DNA of 64,000 bases, from IMG/VR virus record IMGVR_UViG_3300023174_000045, positions 1 through 64,000 of that record; one strand, 5' to 3'. The translations under genes were made by a program, and so were the position numbers. Under the pieces are notes generated by a model, which saw only the letters and a list, made by a program, of their open reading frames with translations, did no database searches and was not told the DNA's origin. Below, piece by piece: positions 43,123-51,212 of the stretch. The stretch comes from a virus. Each line of letters opens with the position of its first letter. The stretch's first letter is position 1.

Positions 43123-43269
43123 TGATTTGACTTTTTTCTTCTTTTTGTCTGGGCCAGAGGCTTTGGCTTCTTCCAGCATGCGTTCTGTAGCTGGGGTATT
43201 TTGGGGAGGATGATATACGTGGGGTTTTTGGGGTTCGTTTCGTCGCGGTGCTCGTTTAAACCAACTCAT
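43117..43269 (-). CDS. Small basic hypothetical protein, 50 aa
   Basis: Translation gives MSWFKRAPRRNEPQKPHVYH, then PATERMLEEAKASGPDKKKKKVKSL. This MSWFKRxPR...ERMLEEAK..GP..KKK layout is seen in small proteins of T4-like phages. AAAGGAAG precedes the start. Its stop falls inside the pstS Pho box, so it anchors the host-like block to phage sequence. Confidence 0.65.
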   Translation of the reverse strand: MSWFKRAPRRNEPQKPHVYHPPQNTPATERMLEEAKASGPDKKKKKVKSL

Positions 43270-43329
43270 ATGTGCTTCCTTTGCAGGTTAAAATACTTAT
43301 GGAATGAAAGAAATTTATATAACAATAGA

Positions 43330-44565
43330 TTATTTTTTGAGCAGTATCTCATGAATTTTTCTTAGATGTTTCCCAGTTCGATTTTGATCCATAATAGTCA
43401 TGGCATGATCTAAATTTGTTTTGTATTCTTGTATTACTTGATCAAAAAACTTGTTAAAAAAATGTTGTCGATTGTGTTGGCAAATTCTGTCAAGATCAAT
43501 CATGAGTTGTTGTTTTGTTGATGTGTCAAGTTGGCTGATTCTTTGCATTTCTTTAACTATGGCCTGTAATCTCAAGTGCGGCTCAGTTATTGAATCATAT
43601 GACTCATTGATATAGTCTGAGAATGTTTCAAAACCATAGTTTCTAAGATATTGCAAACTGCCTGGAGTGGCTGCCAATATAAAAGGTTTGCCACAGGCAA
43701 TGGGCCTTAAAGTTTTTTCTGTGAGATGCCACCGTTGATCATCAAACACAGTTTCTAATACTATTTCAATGGCTGACTCGCTGTAGTCCGTTGAGTTGTA
43801 ATCCGCACTGTATGAACTGTCAGTGGTGTTGCTTGGCAAATAGGTGTGTAAGTCAACACTGGTTATGCGTAAATTGTTGTTGACAAAGGCATGATTACGA
43901 TAGTCTACTTGATTGTCAGTGATACTAAAGCTGGTATTTGCACAGGTTTGCAGTCCATGATTGCACAACAGTTCAGTAAAAAACAAACGATATTCTCTAG
44001 TGCCACTCCATGCTCGATTATAAATTAAAAAATCTTTTTTTATTTTATGCCAGCTGAAACCAAGACTTGGATCATGCTCAGCATATCTAAACCAATCTTG
44101 AGAGATCACAGCATGGCTCCAGTAGTAAACAGGTACAAATCCATGTTTGGCAAATACCTCAACATTGGCGCTGTTTTGTTCTGAGTGCAACAACAATGTG
44201 AGATCGTATTGATTGATACAAGCTGTGAGTGATCGCAAATATTGATCGGCAGTGTATTCAAGCACTGCATCATCAGTTAACCAATCAGGATTGTAGCCTT
44301 CTATTCTGGTGGCACTATTTTGATTCAAATAGTTGTTTTTGGTTTGAGTTTTGATTTGTTCTCTGGTGTAGTAGTTCCAAATCAAGGGTTCTTGATCATG
44401 GCAGATCATTGGTGCATCAGTCACCGTTTGCCGCCCAAAATAAATGGTCAGTTGATTTAAATCTTCAAGTTTTCTTGAGCCGTGTGGCGCCCAGCGATAA
44501 ATTATTAGATCGTGGTTGACAATGTCCGCCAAGTAATGATATAATCTGTCTAAGGGAACGCTCAT
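43330..44565 (-). CDS. Glycosyltransferase-like protein of a marine-phage family
   Basis: A 411-residue protein. The C-terminal half has WHLTEKTLRPIACGKPFILAA, GSLQYLRNYGFETFSDY and NESYD, the diagnostic pattern also present in the gene at 5076. The mid-part resembles nucleotide-sugar enzymes but no donor motif is certain. I prefer the start MSVPLDR at 44565; an in-frame ATG at 44640 lies inside the divergent UDP-glucose dehydrogenase gene. The start codons of the two divergent genes touch (CATATG). Confidence 0.6.
   Translation of the reverse strand: MSVPLDRLYHYLADIVNHDLIIYRWAPHGSRKLEDLNQLTIYFGRQTVTDAPMICHDQEPLIWNYYTREQIKTQTKNNYLNQNSATRIEGYNPDWLTDDAVLEYTADQYLRSLTACINQYDLTLLLHSEQNSANVEVFAKHGFVPVYYWSHAVISQDWFRYAEHDPSLGFSWHKIKKDFLIYNRAWSGTREYRLFFTELLCNHGLQTCANTSFSITDNQVDYRNHAFVNNNLRITSVDLHTYLPSNTTDSSYSADYNSTDYSESAIEIVLETVFDDQRWHLTEKTLRPIACGKPFILAATPGSLQYLRNYGFETFSDYINESYDSITEPHLRLQAIVKEMQRISQLDTSTKQQLMIDLDRICQHNRQHFFNKFFDQVIQEYKTNLDHAMTIMDQNRTGKHLRKIHEILLKK
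44516..44545 (+). promoter_or_regulatory. Sigma70 promoter (TTGACA-18-TATAAT)
   Basis: TTGACA and TATAAT, 18 bases apart, lying in the first codons of the divergent gene and driving the dehydrogenase gene at 44566. Confidence 0.65.
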
Positions 44566-45819
44566 ATGAAGAAAAAAATTGGGTTTATTGGAATTGGTAA
44601 ATTGGGCCTTGATTGTGCTGAAGTCATGGCCGAAAAACACGAAGTGCGCGGTTACGATATTTACCCACGAGTCAGTAGCTCAGTAAAAGTTTGCGACATT
44701 GATGAACTTGTAAACAAAAGTGAATGGATCTTTATTGCTGTGCCCACACCACATGCCAAAGGTTACGATGGCAGTGCGCCCAGCAGTCATTTAGAACCCA
44801 GAGACTTCGAATATGATGCTGTGATCGATGCCATCAACAACGTGAACAAATACGCCAAAACTTCTAAAAAAGTTGTGTTGATCAGTACTGTGCTGCCAGG
44901 CACCACACGCAAAAAGTTTGTTCCACTGCTAGATAAAAAACATCAGTTCTTGTACAACCCTTATTTGATTGCCATGGGGTCAGTGAAGTGGGACATGGTC
45001 AATCCTGAAATGGTCATGATTGGTACCGAAGACGGCAATCCCAATGCATTGGCTGGCGAGTTGATTGACTTGTACAAAACCATGATGCAAAACGATCCAC
45101 GTTATGAAATTGGCACCTGGGATGAGTGTGAAGCCATCAAGATCTTCTACAACACATTCATTTCAGCCAAGATTGGTCTTGTTAACATGGTTCAAGACTT
45201 TGCACTCAAAATTGGCAACATCAATGTTGATGTGGTCACTGACGCTCTCAGCAAGAGTACCATGCGCATCATGGGACCAAAATACATGACAGCAGGCATG
45301 GGCGATGCAGGTGCTTGTCATCCCCGAGACAACATTGCCCTGCGCTGGTTGGCCAAGGAATACAAAATTGGTTACGACTTGTTTGACACTGTGATGACTG
45401 CTAGAGAAGCACAAGCCAAGAACATGGCACTGTTTTTGATATATCATGCAAACAATCATGCAGTGGGAAAAGTTTTGCCCATTGTGATTCACGGCAAAGC
45501 GTACAAACCTGACGTTGAATACTGCATTGGATCCTACAGCACATTGGTAGGCCATACCATCAAAGAAATGGGTTATCATCTCATGTATGTGGATCCATTG
45601 GCTGATGACAGAACTGATGTGGTTGACTTAGTAGGCGTGCCAGCAGTTTATTTGTGGGCGCACAATCGCAAGATCACTTATGACTACACCGGTGATCAAG
45701 AAGAAACCACAGCCTATTGTCACATACTGCCGGGCAGTGTGATTGTTGATCCATGGCGCACACTTGAGCCAATCGAAGGCATTGATGTAATTCATTATGG
45801 TGACACACGCGGTTGTTAA
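44566..45819 (+). CDS. UDP-glucose/GDP-mannose dehydrogenase family enzyme
   Basis: A 417-residue NAD-dependent four-electron dehydrogenase that oxidises a nucleotide sugar to its uronic acid. The N-terminal Rossmann motif is GFIGIGKLGL; STVLPGTT follows. The catalytic cysteine sits in GAGACHPRDNIA, equivalent to the usual GGSCFPKD. Substrate unknown. It likely feeds a surface or lipid glycan change with the glycosyltransferase-like gene next door. It overlaps the next gene by 23 bases. Confidence 0.85.
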   Translation: MKKKIGFIGIGKLGLDCAEVMAEKHEVRGYDIYPRVSSSVKVCDIDELVNKSEWIFIAVPTPHAKGYDGSAPSSHLEPRDFEYDAVIDAINNVNKYAKTSKKVVLISTVLPGTTRKKFVPLLDKKHQFLYNPYLIAMGSVKWDMVNPEMVMIGTEDGNPNALAGELIDLYKTMMQNDPRYEIGTWDECEAIKIFYNTFISAKIGLVNMVQDFALKIGNINVDVVTDALSKSTMRIMGPKYMTAGMGDAGACHPRDNIALRWLAKEYKIGYDLFDTVMTAREAQAKNMALFLIYHANNHAVGKVLPIVIHGKAYKPDVEYCIGSYSTLVGHTIKEMGYHLMYVDPLADDRTDVVDLVGVPAVYLWAHNRKITYDYTGDQEETTAYCHILPGSVIVDPWRTLEPIEGIDVIHYGDTRGC

Positions 45820-46315
45820 GTCACATATCCCCAAGTTCTGGGATGATGAATTCAAGGACCTGGTATATGTCAACGAATCATTCAATGACAATGTCAACGT
45901 TGAACGTTGGTTGGCGCAAGGCTATGCCAACAAGTTCACTGGATCCATGTGTGACATGCGGTATCCACAGCCTAGTTGGAATCATTTGTTTGTGAAAATA
46001 TTTGAACAGCAAGGCTGGCAAGACGTGGGTACTAGCTATTATAGAATGAGCACTGGAACAATCCTCCCCACACATCAGGACTTGTATCTGCGTTATATTG
46101 ATGTGTTCAAGTTACACGGACAAGAACAACGCATACGCAGAGCTGTGGTATTCTTGGAAGATTGGCAACCGGGGCATTATGCAGAATACATGAATCGGCC
46201 CTACACAGCTTGGCAAGCAGGCAATGTAGTGGAGTGGCCTTATGACACCCCGCATATGGCAGCCAACCTGGGACCAACTCCAAGATACACACTACAAATA
46301 ACAGGATGGGTATGA
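45797..46315 (+). CDS. 2OG-Fe(II) oxygenase-like or Asp/Asn-hydroxylase-like protein
   Basis: A 172-residue cupin-type protein. THQDLY provides an HxD metal pair, the later DTPHMAANLG a second His, and PRYTLQITG an Arg that could bind 2-oxoglutarate. Similar proteins are frequent in marine myoviruses next to sugar and lipid genes. The substrate is unknown. It overlaps the dehydrogenase and is linked to the next gene by a 4-base overlap. Confidence 0.6.
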   Translation: MVTHAVVKSHIPKFWDDEFKDLVYVNESFNDNVNVERWLAQGYANKFTGSMCDMRYPQPSWNHLFVKIFEQQGWQDVGTSYYRMSTGTILPTHQDLYLRYIDVFKLHGQEQRIRRAVVFLEDWQPGHYAEYMNRPYTAWQAGNVVEWPYDTPHMAANLGPTPRYTLQITGWV

Positions 46316-47229
46316 TTTCAACATACAACGAGTGGGATCCACTGAAACGAATTGTGGTAGGTCGAGCAGACACGGCCAATTGGCCCATCAACGATCCTGT
46401 GTTCAAGAACGAGGGCGATAAAACCACTTGGAAAGAAACACCTGTGCCGTCAGGACCTGTAGACCAATGGATCATTGACGAAGCCAACGAAGACCTTGAA
46501 ATATTGACTCAAACTTTGCAAGGTCTAGGTGTAGTAGTCGAACGTCCAGATCCTTGTCTAAACTTTCAAACACATGACGGACTCAGTGCCTACTGCCCCC
46601 GAGACCGCTTGTTGGTGTATGGTTCAACCATTGTGAACCCTGTGATGATGTACCCTTGCCGGGACATGGAAGCACAGTGCTACTATGACATCATTGATGA
46701 AGCTGAACACTATTTGCACATGCCCAGACACGAAGGCATGGTGCTGGAAGCAGCCAATGTGTGCAGACTCAATGACTCATGGTTGGTGCTGGAGAGCTCA
46801 GGATGCAACGCCGCTGCCTTGGCCTGGCTACGTGTGCAGTTTCCAGATGTCAAGATAGAATCTTGCAATTTCTATGCTGGCGTACATATTGATTCAACCA
46901 TTGTACCCATACGTGAAGGGCTTGTGCTGTTAAATGGTACTAGAGTAAATGAATCCAACTGTCCCAAAGTATTTGAGAACTGGGACAAGATCTATGTGGA
47001 TGATGTTGTGGCACAAGGATTCCACAATTATCCATATGCATCAAAATGGGTGGGCATGAACATGCTGGCTGTGAGTCCCGATACTGTGATCATGGATCGG
47101 AACCAAACCAACCTAATTGCCCAGCTAGAACAACGAAACTTCACAGTGATTCCGTTGGAATTGCGCCACAGTCGCACCTTGGGTGGAGGTTTTCACTGTG
47201 TTACCTTGGATTTGGTGCGATCAAATTAG
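46312..47229 (+). CDS. Amidinotransferase-family protein
   Basis: A 305-residue protein of the glycine amidinotransferase/arginine-deiminase superfamily. It begins MISTYNEWDPLKRIVVG; GVHIDSTI gives the catalytic His and GGGFHCVTLD the catalytic Cys. It may transfer an amidino group from arginine to an unknown amine. ATG 46306 is also possible, but ATG 46312 overlaps the preceding stop in the usual ATGA form. Amidinotransferases of this kind are found in marine phages. Confidence 0.8.
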   Translation: MISTYNEWDPLKRIVVGRADTANWPINDPVFKNEGDKTTWKETPVPSGPVDQWIIDEANEDLEILTQTLQGLGVVVERPDPCLNFQTHDGLSAYCPRDRLLVYGSTIVNPVMMYPCRDMEAQCYYDIIDEAEHYLHMPRHEGMVLEAANVCRLNDSWLVLESSGCNAAALAWLRVQFPDVKIESCNFYAGVHIDSTIVPIREGLVLLNGTRVNESNCPKVFENWDKIYVDDVVAQGFHNYPYASKWVGMNMLAVSPDTVIMDRNQTNLIAQLEQRNFTVIPLELRHSRTLGGGFHCVTLDLVRSN

Positions 47230-47258
47230 TTGACCAATAAACACAATTCATGTATACT
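47230..47258 (+). promoter_or_regulatory. Sigma70 promoter of the TTGACC family
   Basis: TTGACC, 17 bases, TATACT. Its -10 ends six bases before the uvdE ATG, so the message is probably leaderless. Confidence 0.7.
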
Positions 47259-47264
47259 ACACAC

Positions 47265-48293
47265 ATGAACACACCTCGAATTGGCTTTTGTTGCAAATGG
47301 CTCAATGACCCCAGTGAAACTGGCGGCATGAAGGTCAATGCAAAGGACCGTGACTTAAACGGCAGATCAACCACCATGCGATGGCTGCGAGAACACGCAG
47401 ATGAAGCCGAGCAACGTCAGTGGGACATTATGAACCACAATGCTGCCGCGGCTGTACGACTGATTGAACGTGTGGGCACACTGCCACCTGAACGGCGCAT
47501 GGTACGTCTGGGTAGCGAAATGCTACAAGGCTACACTGAACCAAGCTGGATTGACTGGTGGCAACGACCAGAGATCCAAGAACACTGTGCAAAGATCTTT
47601 GCTCCTGTAGGTGAAGCCGCAAGACGACTGGGTGTGCGTATATCTTTCCATCCCGGACAGTTCTGTGTACTGGCCAGTGAGTCAGATGAAATTGTTCAAC
47701 GCAGTATTTTAGAATTTGAATATCATGTGGACATGGCTCGTTGGATGGGCTTTGGTGCTGGCTGGCATGATCATGGTTTTAAAATTAATGTGCATTTGTC
47801 AGGCAAAGGCGGGCCTGCCAAGTTCCTACGCACTCTGGGCAAACTTACCCCAGAAGCAAGGAACTTAATCGCTATTGAGAATGATGAGATAAGCAATGGT
47901 TTGGACGTTACTCTTGCTGTGGCTGATAGTGTGGCTCTTACTCTGGATATTCATCACCATTGGATCAACACCGGAGAATATATTCAACCCATGGATCCAC
48001 GTGCTCAACGGGTTGTTGAGTCTTGGCGTGGTGTGCGCCCTGTTTGTCACTACAGTGTTAGCCGTGAAGATGTTGTTATGGGACACAGTACCTTTGTTAG
48101 ACCCGACTTATCAGCACTACTCAGTCAAGGTTACAAGAAACAAAAGCTAAGAGCACATTCTGATTTTATGTGGAACACTGCTGTGAATGACTGGGCTTTG
48201 CAATTTGCTGGTCAGTGGGACATACAGGTCGAAGCCAAAGGCAAAAATCTTGCCAGCGAAATGTTATACAACCAATGGAAAGCCAATGCCTGA
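47265..48293 (+). CDS. UV damage endonuclease (UvdE/UvsE)
   Basis: A 342-residue TIM-barrel endonuclease that nicks DNA 5' to UV photoproducts. It begins PRIGFCCKW; ISFHPGQFCVL, KINVHLSGKGG, IAIENDE, LTLDIHHHWIN and HYSVSRE carry the metal-binding His, Glu and Asp residues of the family. The ATG at 47265 follows a strong promoter with no leader or Shine-Dalgarno. It overlaps the following gene by 8 bases. Confidence 0.9.
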   Translation: MNTPRIGFCCKWLNDPSETGGMKVNAKDRDLNGRSTTMRWLREHADEAEQRQWDIMNHNAAAAVRLIERVGTLPPERRMVRLGSEMLQGYTEPSWIDWWQRPEIQEHCAKIFAPVGEAARRLGVRISFHPGQFCVLASESDEIVQRSILEFEYHVDMARWMGFGAGWHDHGFKINVHLSGKGGPAKFLRTLGKLTPEARNLIAIENDEISNGLDVTLAVADSVALTLDIHHHWINTGEYIQPMDPRAQRVVESWRGVRPVCHYSVSREDVVMGHSTFVRPDLSALLSQGYKKQKLRAHSDFMWNTAVNDWALQFAGQWDIQVEAKGKNLASEMLYNQWKANA

Positions 48294-48576
48294 TATTTTA
48301 ACTGGAATTTTTAAATGGATACAAGATGATTATCGCACTAATCGCTTTAGGTTTGTTGTTGAGCTCTTGGCTTGGTCTATCAGTATTGGCTGCTCAATTA
48401 CCATGGCACTCACCGTACCAACCCCTCCTCTTTTGTACATGTATCCTGTGTGGATCAGTGGTTGTGCCATGTATGCTTGGGCTGCCTACTCTCGAAAGAG
48501 TTTTGGCATGCTGGCCAACTATATCTTGTTGACAACAATAGATTCAGTTGGCCTAGCCCGGATGCTGTTAAACTGA
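48286..48576 (+). CDS. Small membrane protein, 96 aa
   Basis: Two or three membrane segments (about residues 22-42, 46-66 and 74-94). It opens with MPDILTGIFKWIQDDYRTN. No family recognised. It overlaps uvdE and converges with the next gene by 9 bases. Confidence 0.6.
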   Translation: MPDILTGIFKWIQDDYRTNRFRFVVELLAWSISIGCSITMALTVPTPPLLYMYPVWISGCAMYAWAAYSRKSFGMLANYILLTTIDSVGLARMLLN

Positions 48577-48909
48577 TTTCTTTTTGGCAGGTGCTTTTTT
48601 AGCGGCAGCTGGTTTGGCTGCCGTTTTCTTGGCAGCTGGCTTTTTAGCAGGTGCTTGTTCCACAACTGGTGCAGGTGCTTCTACACGATTTTCACTGCCT
48701 GTAGGCTCTGCGGGTGCCACTGGTGCAACATCGGCAACTTTGACGTGAATTTTGCCCTCACCGACTTCACCGCCGGGAAATGGCCAAGAAGTTTTTGGCT
48801 TGGTTGCGGCGTCCAAAGGATGTGACCCATCAGACTTTTCTTTGTTCATGGTTTGGTATGCCCAATATCCTGCAACGCCCAAAACTGCAATAATGATGAT
48901 AATTTCCAT
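48568..48909 (-). CDS. Membrane-anchored protein with histone H1-like Lys/Ala/Pro tail
   Basis: A 113-residue protein. An N-terminal membrane anchor (EIIIIIAVLGVAGYWAY) is followed by a linker and a C-terminal tail of PAKKPAAKK-type repeats (about residues 85-113), like histone H1 or AlgP. It could hold DNA near the membrane, but this is a guess. The minus-strand late box ACTAAATA lies before it. Confidence 0.65.
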   Translation of the reverse strand: MEIIIIIAVLGVAGYWAYQTMNKEKSDGSHPLDAATKPKTSWPFPGGEVGEGKIHVKVADVAPVAPAEPTGSENRVEAPAPVVEQAPAKKPAAKKTAAKPAAAKKAPAKKKSV

Positions 48910-48966
48910 TGTAAATCTCCTATGAAATATTTAGTAGTCATTTACTAAAAAAGAATAAAAAAAATG

Positions 48967-48995
48967 TTGCACTGCCAGGTAAATAATGCTACAAT
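48967..48995 (+). promoter_or_regulatory. Sigma70 promoter with leader hairpin
   Basis: TTGCAC, 17 bases, TACAAT. About 10 bases downstream a leader hairpin (CAAGA...TCTTG enclosing CCGC/GCGG) occupies 49004-49029, before an AAGGAGA ribosome site. Confidence 0.65.
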
Positions 48996-49059
48996 AGATC
49001 AACAAGATGCCGCATGGGGCGGGTCTTGTATCTAGTAACTCGCTGTCAAGGAGAACACG

Positions 49060-49365
49060 GTGATCAAGCAAGCAAGTCTAACCATAGACACAATACAAAA
49101 TGGTAAAAAACAGTTTATCGACAAGTACATTGACAATCCAATCTTGAACAAAGCCTGGCACAATTTTGTGGCCAAACAAACGGCTTTTTGTCAAGCCGCA
49201 CTGGAAACTCAATTGGAAATGGTTTCTGAAGTCAGCAAAACGCTGATGGACACCAAAGTACGCAAATTGGTAAACCCATTCAACATTGACTGGTTCGATG
49301 CTGGCTGGGAAGCACTGGTTCAACAAAGCATAGCCGAAACAAACAAGGAGAAAAAACATGTTTAA
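49060..49365 (+). CDS. Helical phasin-like protein, 101 aa
   Basis: GTG start with AAGGAGA upstream. The protein is amphipathic and helical (FCQAALETQLEMVSEVSKTLMD) with a Trp-containing C-terminus. It overlaps the next gene, which has a similar character. Phasins coat polyhydroxyalkanoate granules and are of this size, and some phages encode them; resemblance here is by composition only. Confidence 0.45.
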   Translation: MIKQASLTIDTIQNGKKQFIDKYIDNPILNKAWHNFVAKQTAFCQAALETQLEMVSEVSKTLMDTKVRKLVNPFNIDWFDAGWEALVQQSIAETNKEKKHV

Positions 49366-49621
49366 TTCTGTAATCGACACTGTGCAAACTGCACAAAAAA
49401 CTTTCATCAATACCGTTGTCACCAACGAAGAAATCGCCAAGCCCATGATCCGCATGATCGATGCACAAAGCGAAACTGCCAAATTGACTGCCAAGGCCAT
49501 TTTGGACATCACCACCACCATGGCATCGGCCACCACTGAAAAAGTGCAGGAAGCAATGAAGTTCGACTTCACCAAATTTGCTGACACATTCAAGCCAGCA
49601 ACTGCCACTGCCAAAAAGTAA
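49358..49621 (+). CDS. Helical phasin-like protein, 87 aa
   Basis: An all-helical protein (MFNSVIDTVQTAQKTFINTVV, then AQSETAKLTAKAILDITTTMA) ending in KPATATAKK, a tail common in PhaP-type phasins. Preceded by AAGGAGA. Together with the upstream gene it forms one transcript ended by a strong terminator. Identification is tentative. Confidence 0.5.
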   Translation: MFNSVIDTVQTAQKTFINTVVTNEEIAKPMIRMIDAQSETAKLTAKAILDITTTMASATTEKVQEAMKFDFTKFADTFKPATATAKK

Positions 49622-49642
49622 TACTCAAGTACTACTTTTGAT

Positions 49643-49666
49643 AACCCTGCTGAGTGCAGGGTTTTT
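49643..49666 (+). terminator. Rho-independent terminator
   Basis: AACCCTGC-TGAGT-GCAGGGTT followed by TTT; the next promoter (TTGACC) begins at once at 49668. Confidence 0.88.
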
Positions 49667-49667
49667 C

Positions 49668-49696
49668 TTGACCAGAATTTGCCGATCTGCTATAAT
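49668..49696 (+). promoter_or_regulatory. Sigma70 promoter of the TTGACC family
   Basis: TTGACC, 17 bases (AGAATTTGCCGATCTGC), TATAAT. Confidence 0.82.
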
Positions 49697-49726
49697 TTGG
49701 ACATGAAAACAAAAAAGGAGAACAAA

Positions 49727-49939
49727 GTGGAAGCATTCGTAACAGTAGCAGACATGATAGCGGCATTGAGTGCATTGCCCCCAGACGCACAATTAGTAGT
49801 GACCGAAAGCGGTTATTACAGTTATGGTGAGTTGTCCCGTTTATGCTTGCCCGAAGCTTACACCATGGACGGAGACGAGGATGACATTCCCCGTGGCACC
49901 GTGGTGTATCGCATTGGTCACAGCCACCAAAGTTATTGA
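49727..49939 (+). CDS. Hypothetical phage protein, 70 aa
   Basis: I place the start at GTG 49727, since AAAAGGAG lies 7 bases upstream. An ATG at 49703, six bases after the -10, is also in frame and could give a leaderless product. The protein (MIAALSALPPDAQLVV...GDEDDIPRGTVVYRIG) is of a type found in many phages but has no known function. Confidence 0.65.
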   Translation: MEAFVTVADMIAALSALPPDAQLVVTESGYYSYGELSRLCLPEAYTMDGDEDDIPRGTVVYRIGHSHQSY

Positions 49940-49943
49940 TTGG

Positions 49944-49972
49944 TTGACTAGTAATCGCCAATCTGCTATAAT
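49944..49972 (+). promoter_or_regulatory. Sigma70 promoter of the TTGACC family
   Basis: TTGACT, 17 bases, TATAAT; the -10 ends six bases before the ATG at 49979. Confidence 0.78.
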
Positions 49973-49978
49973 TACATC

Positions 49979-50128
49979 ATGAAAACACTCAGCTTCACTC
50001 TACAACTTCCTCGCCAGCGCCGTCGTGCGGTGGAGTTGTACAGCCGTGACACTCCGTTCAAGCCAAAAGTTGAACGGTCAAAGACAGTGTACAACCGCAA
50101 AGCCAAACATCGGAACCGTGATGAATAA
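49979..50128 (+). CDS. Small very basic protein, 49 aa
   Basis: Translation gives MKTLSFTLQLPRQRRRAVELYSRD, then KPKVERSKTVYNRKAKHRN. About one third of residues are Lys or Arg. A nucleic-acid-binding role is possible. It is leaderless in layout and overlaps the first lipoprotein gene by 8 bases. Confidence 0.5.
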   Translation: MKTLSFTLQLPRQRRRAVELYSRDTPFKPKVERSKTVYNRKAKHRNRDE

Positions 50129-50369
50129 ACTTTTAGCAGTGTTATTGACTGTGACTGTGGTTGGCTGTGCAAGTCAACCATATCGTCCACCCCTGGACAT
50201 CAGTACAATACCCAATGACTGCGGCAACAGAAATTCTATCACGGCCTGGCTGGAACGTCAGGCCGCCATCCCACCACAACCCATGGAATCCAATGAAGAC
50301 TACACAAGAAGTCGTGGACAAATTCGCTCGCGTATTTGGAGTCTGCGTTATACTTGTCAGCCTGTGTAG
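50121..50369 (+). CDS. Small lipoprotein, 82 aa
   Basis: Signal peptide MNKLLAVLLTVTVVGC with a lipobox (VVGC), so the mature protein is anchored by its N-terminal Cys in the inner or outer membrane. The mature part has two more cysteines. It overlaps a second lipoprotein gene in another frame by 77 bases. Confidence 0.65.
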   Translation: MNKLLAVLLTVTVVGCASQPYRPPLDISTIPNDCGNRNSITAWLERQAAIPPQPMESNEDYTRSRGQIRSRIWSLRYTCQPV

Positions 50370-50595
50370 CGGATGTGCCACAGGTACACCAGCGGCGCGG
50401 CCTATGCTGGCTGAGGATCTCAATCATTTTCAAGTCGATTGTCGAATCAAAGATCAACAACGAGCTTTTTTAGAAAGCATGCGACTCACTCGAGAGGATG
50501 TGTTTTTTAACCGGATGAATGTTTTTGAAGAAAAATACGGAGACGTTAATTCAAAAGTCAACTTCTATTTGTTTCACCTGAGGTACTGCCCATGA
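50293..50595 (+). CDS. Small lipoprotein overlapping the previous gene, 100 aa
   Basis: The start ATG 50293 lies inside the preceding lipoprotein gene in a different frame. A hydrophobic stretch (FGVCVILVSLC) leads to the lipobox LCSGC. The mature part is charged with a Cys near each end. The nested layout recalls Rz/Rz1 spanin pairs, but here both members carry a lipobox. Confidence 0.6.
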   Translation: MKTTQEVVDKFARVFGVCVILVSLCSGCATGTPAARPMLAEDLNHFQVDCRIKDQQRAFLESMRLTREDVFFNRMNVFEEKYGDVNSKVNFYLFHLRYCP

Positions 50596-51152
50596 AAAGA
50601 TTACTAGCCCTTGCACTTATTCCTGCCACTGTGCTGGCCGGTGAATGTGTGCTACAAGATCGCACAGTGAGTCGTTCAGCTGTGACCATCTCAGAACGTA
50701 GCAAGATCACACCTGAGGTTGTGCCCAGCATCAACAACGGCAAGACATGCATGGTGTCATTCCGTGTGCGCATTGGCTCAGACTGGCACAGTGCGCATGG
50801 CGAATATGAGTGGGCAGGTGACCGTCCCCGAGAAGAAGCCTGTGCTGTGGCGGTGAGTCGTGCCGAAGATGAAGTACGTGCTCGAGTGGGTCGAACTCAA
50901 ACTGTGAGTGAAAAGACCATGATATGCAGTGATCGTCCAGACTTGGATGCATTGCGTAGCACCAATCCAGGAACCATTGCTGAACTGCATCAGTTCAGAC
51001 CGCATCCAGACTTCCCTCGAGAATTTTGGCACAATGGTGCACCTTGTAGATATTTTTTGGACAGTGCATACATTCGGACGGATGTGCGTACCTTTCAAGG
51101 AGTGATTTGCAAAGTACACGACTCAAAATGGGTTGTGGTGGATAAATGGTAG
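50592..51152 (+). CDS. Secreted protein with signal peptide, 186 aa
   Basis: MKRLLALALIPATVLA is a Sec signal. The mature protein has six cysteines, likely in disulfides, and an acidic middle. It follows the lipoproteins with a 4-base overlap, so it belongs to the same envelope-targeted operon. No family recognised. Confidence 0.6.
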   Translation: MKRLLALALIPATVLAGECVLQDRTVSRSAVTISERSKITPEVVPSINNGKTCMVSFRVRIGSDWHSAHGEYEWAGDRPREEACAVAVSRAEDEVRARVGRTQTVSEKTMICSDRPDLDALRSTNPGTIAELHQFRPHPDFPREFWHNGAPCRYFLDSAYIRTDVRTFQGVICKVHDSKWVVVDKW

Positions 51153-51181
51153 TTGACCAATTATTCACTTTGTGTTAAACT
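51153..51181 (+). promoter_or_regulatory. Sigma70 promoter of the TTGACC family
   Basis: TTGACC, 17 bases, TAAACT, before the lipoprotein gene at 51213. Confidence 0.6.
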
Positions 51182-51212
51182 TGTGTTATTGTAAACTGTT
51201 CAAAGGAACATC

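Noticed and set aside
36652-43269. The host-like block (porin, pstS, plcP, agt) as bacterial contamination or chimeric assembly
   Set aside because: It is bounded and interrupted by phage genes (37465, 43117), has late-type boxes, and the pstS Pho box overlaps a phage-type gene end. Read coverage would settle it.
50121-50595. Classical Rz/Rz1 spanin pair
   Set aside because: The outer gene has a lipobox rather than a non-cleaved N-terminal anchor plus coiled coil, so the pair does not fit the type.
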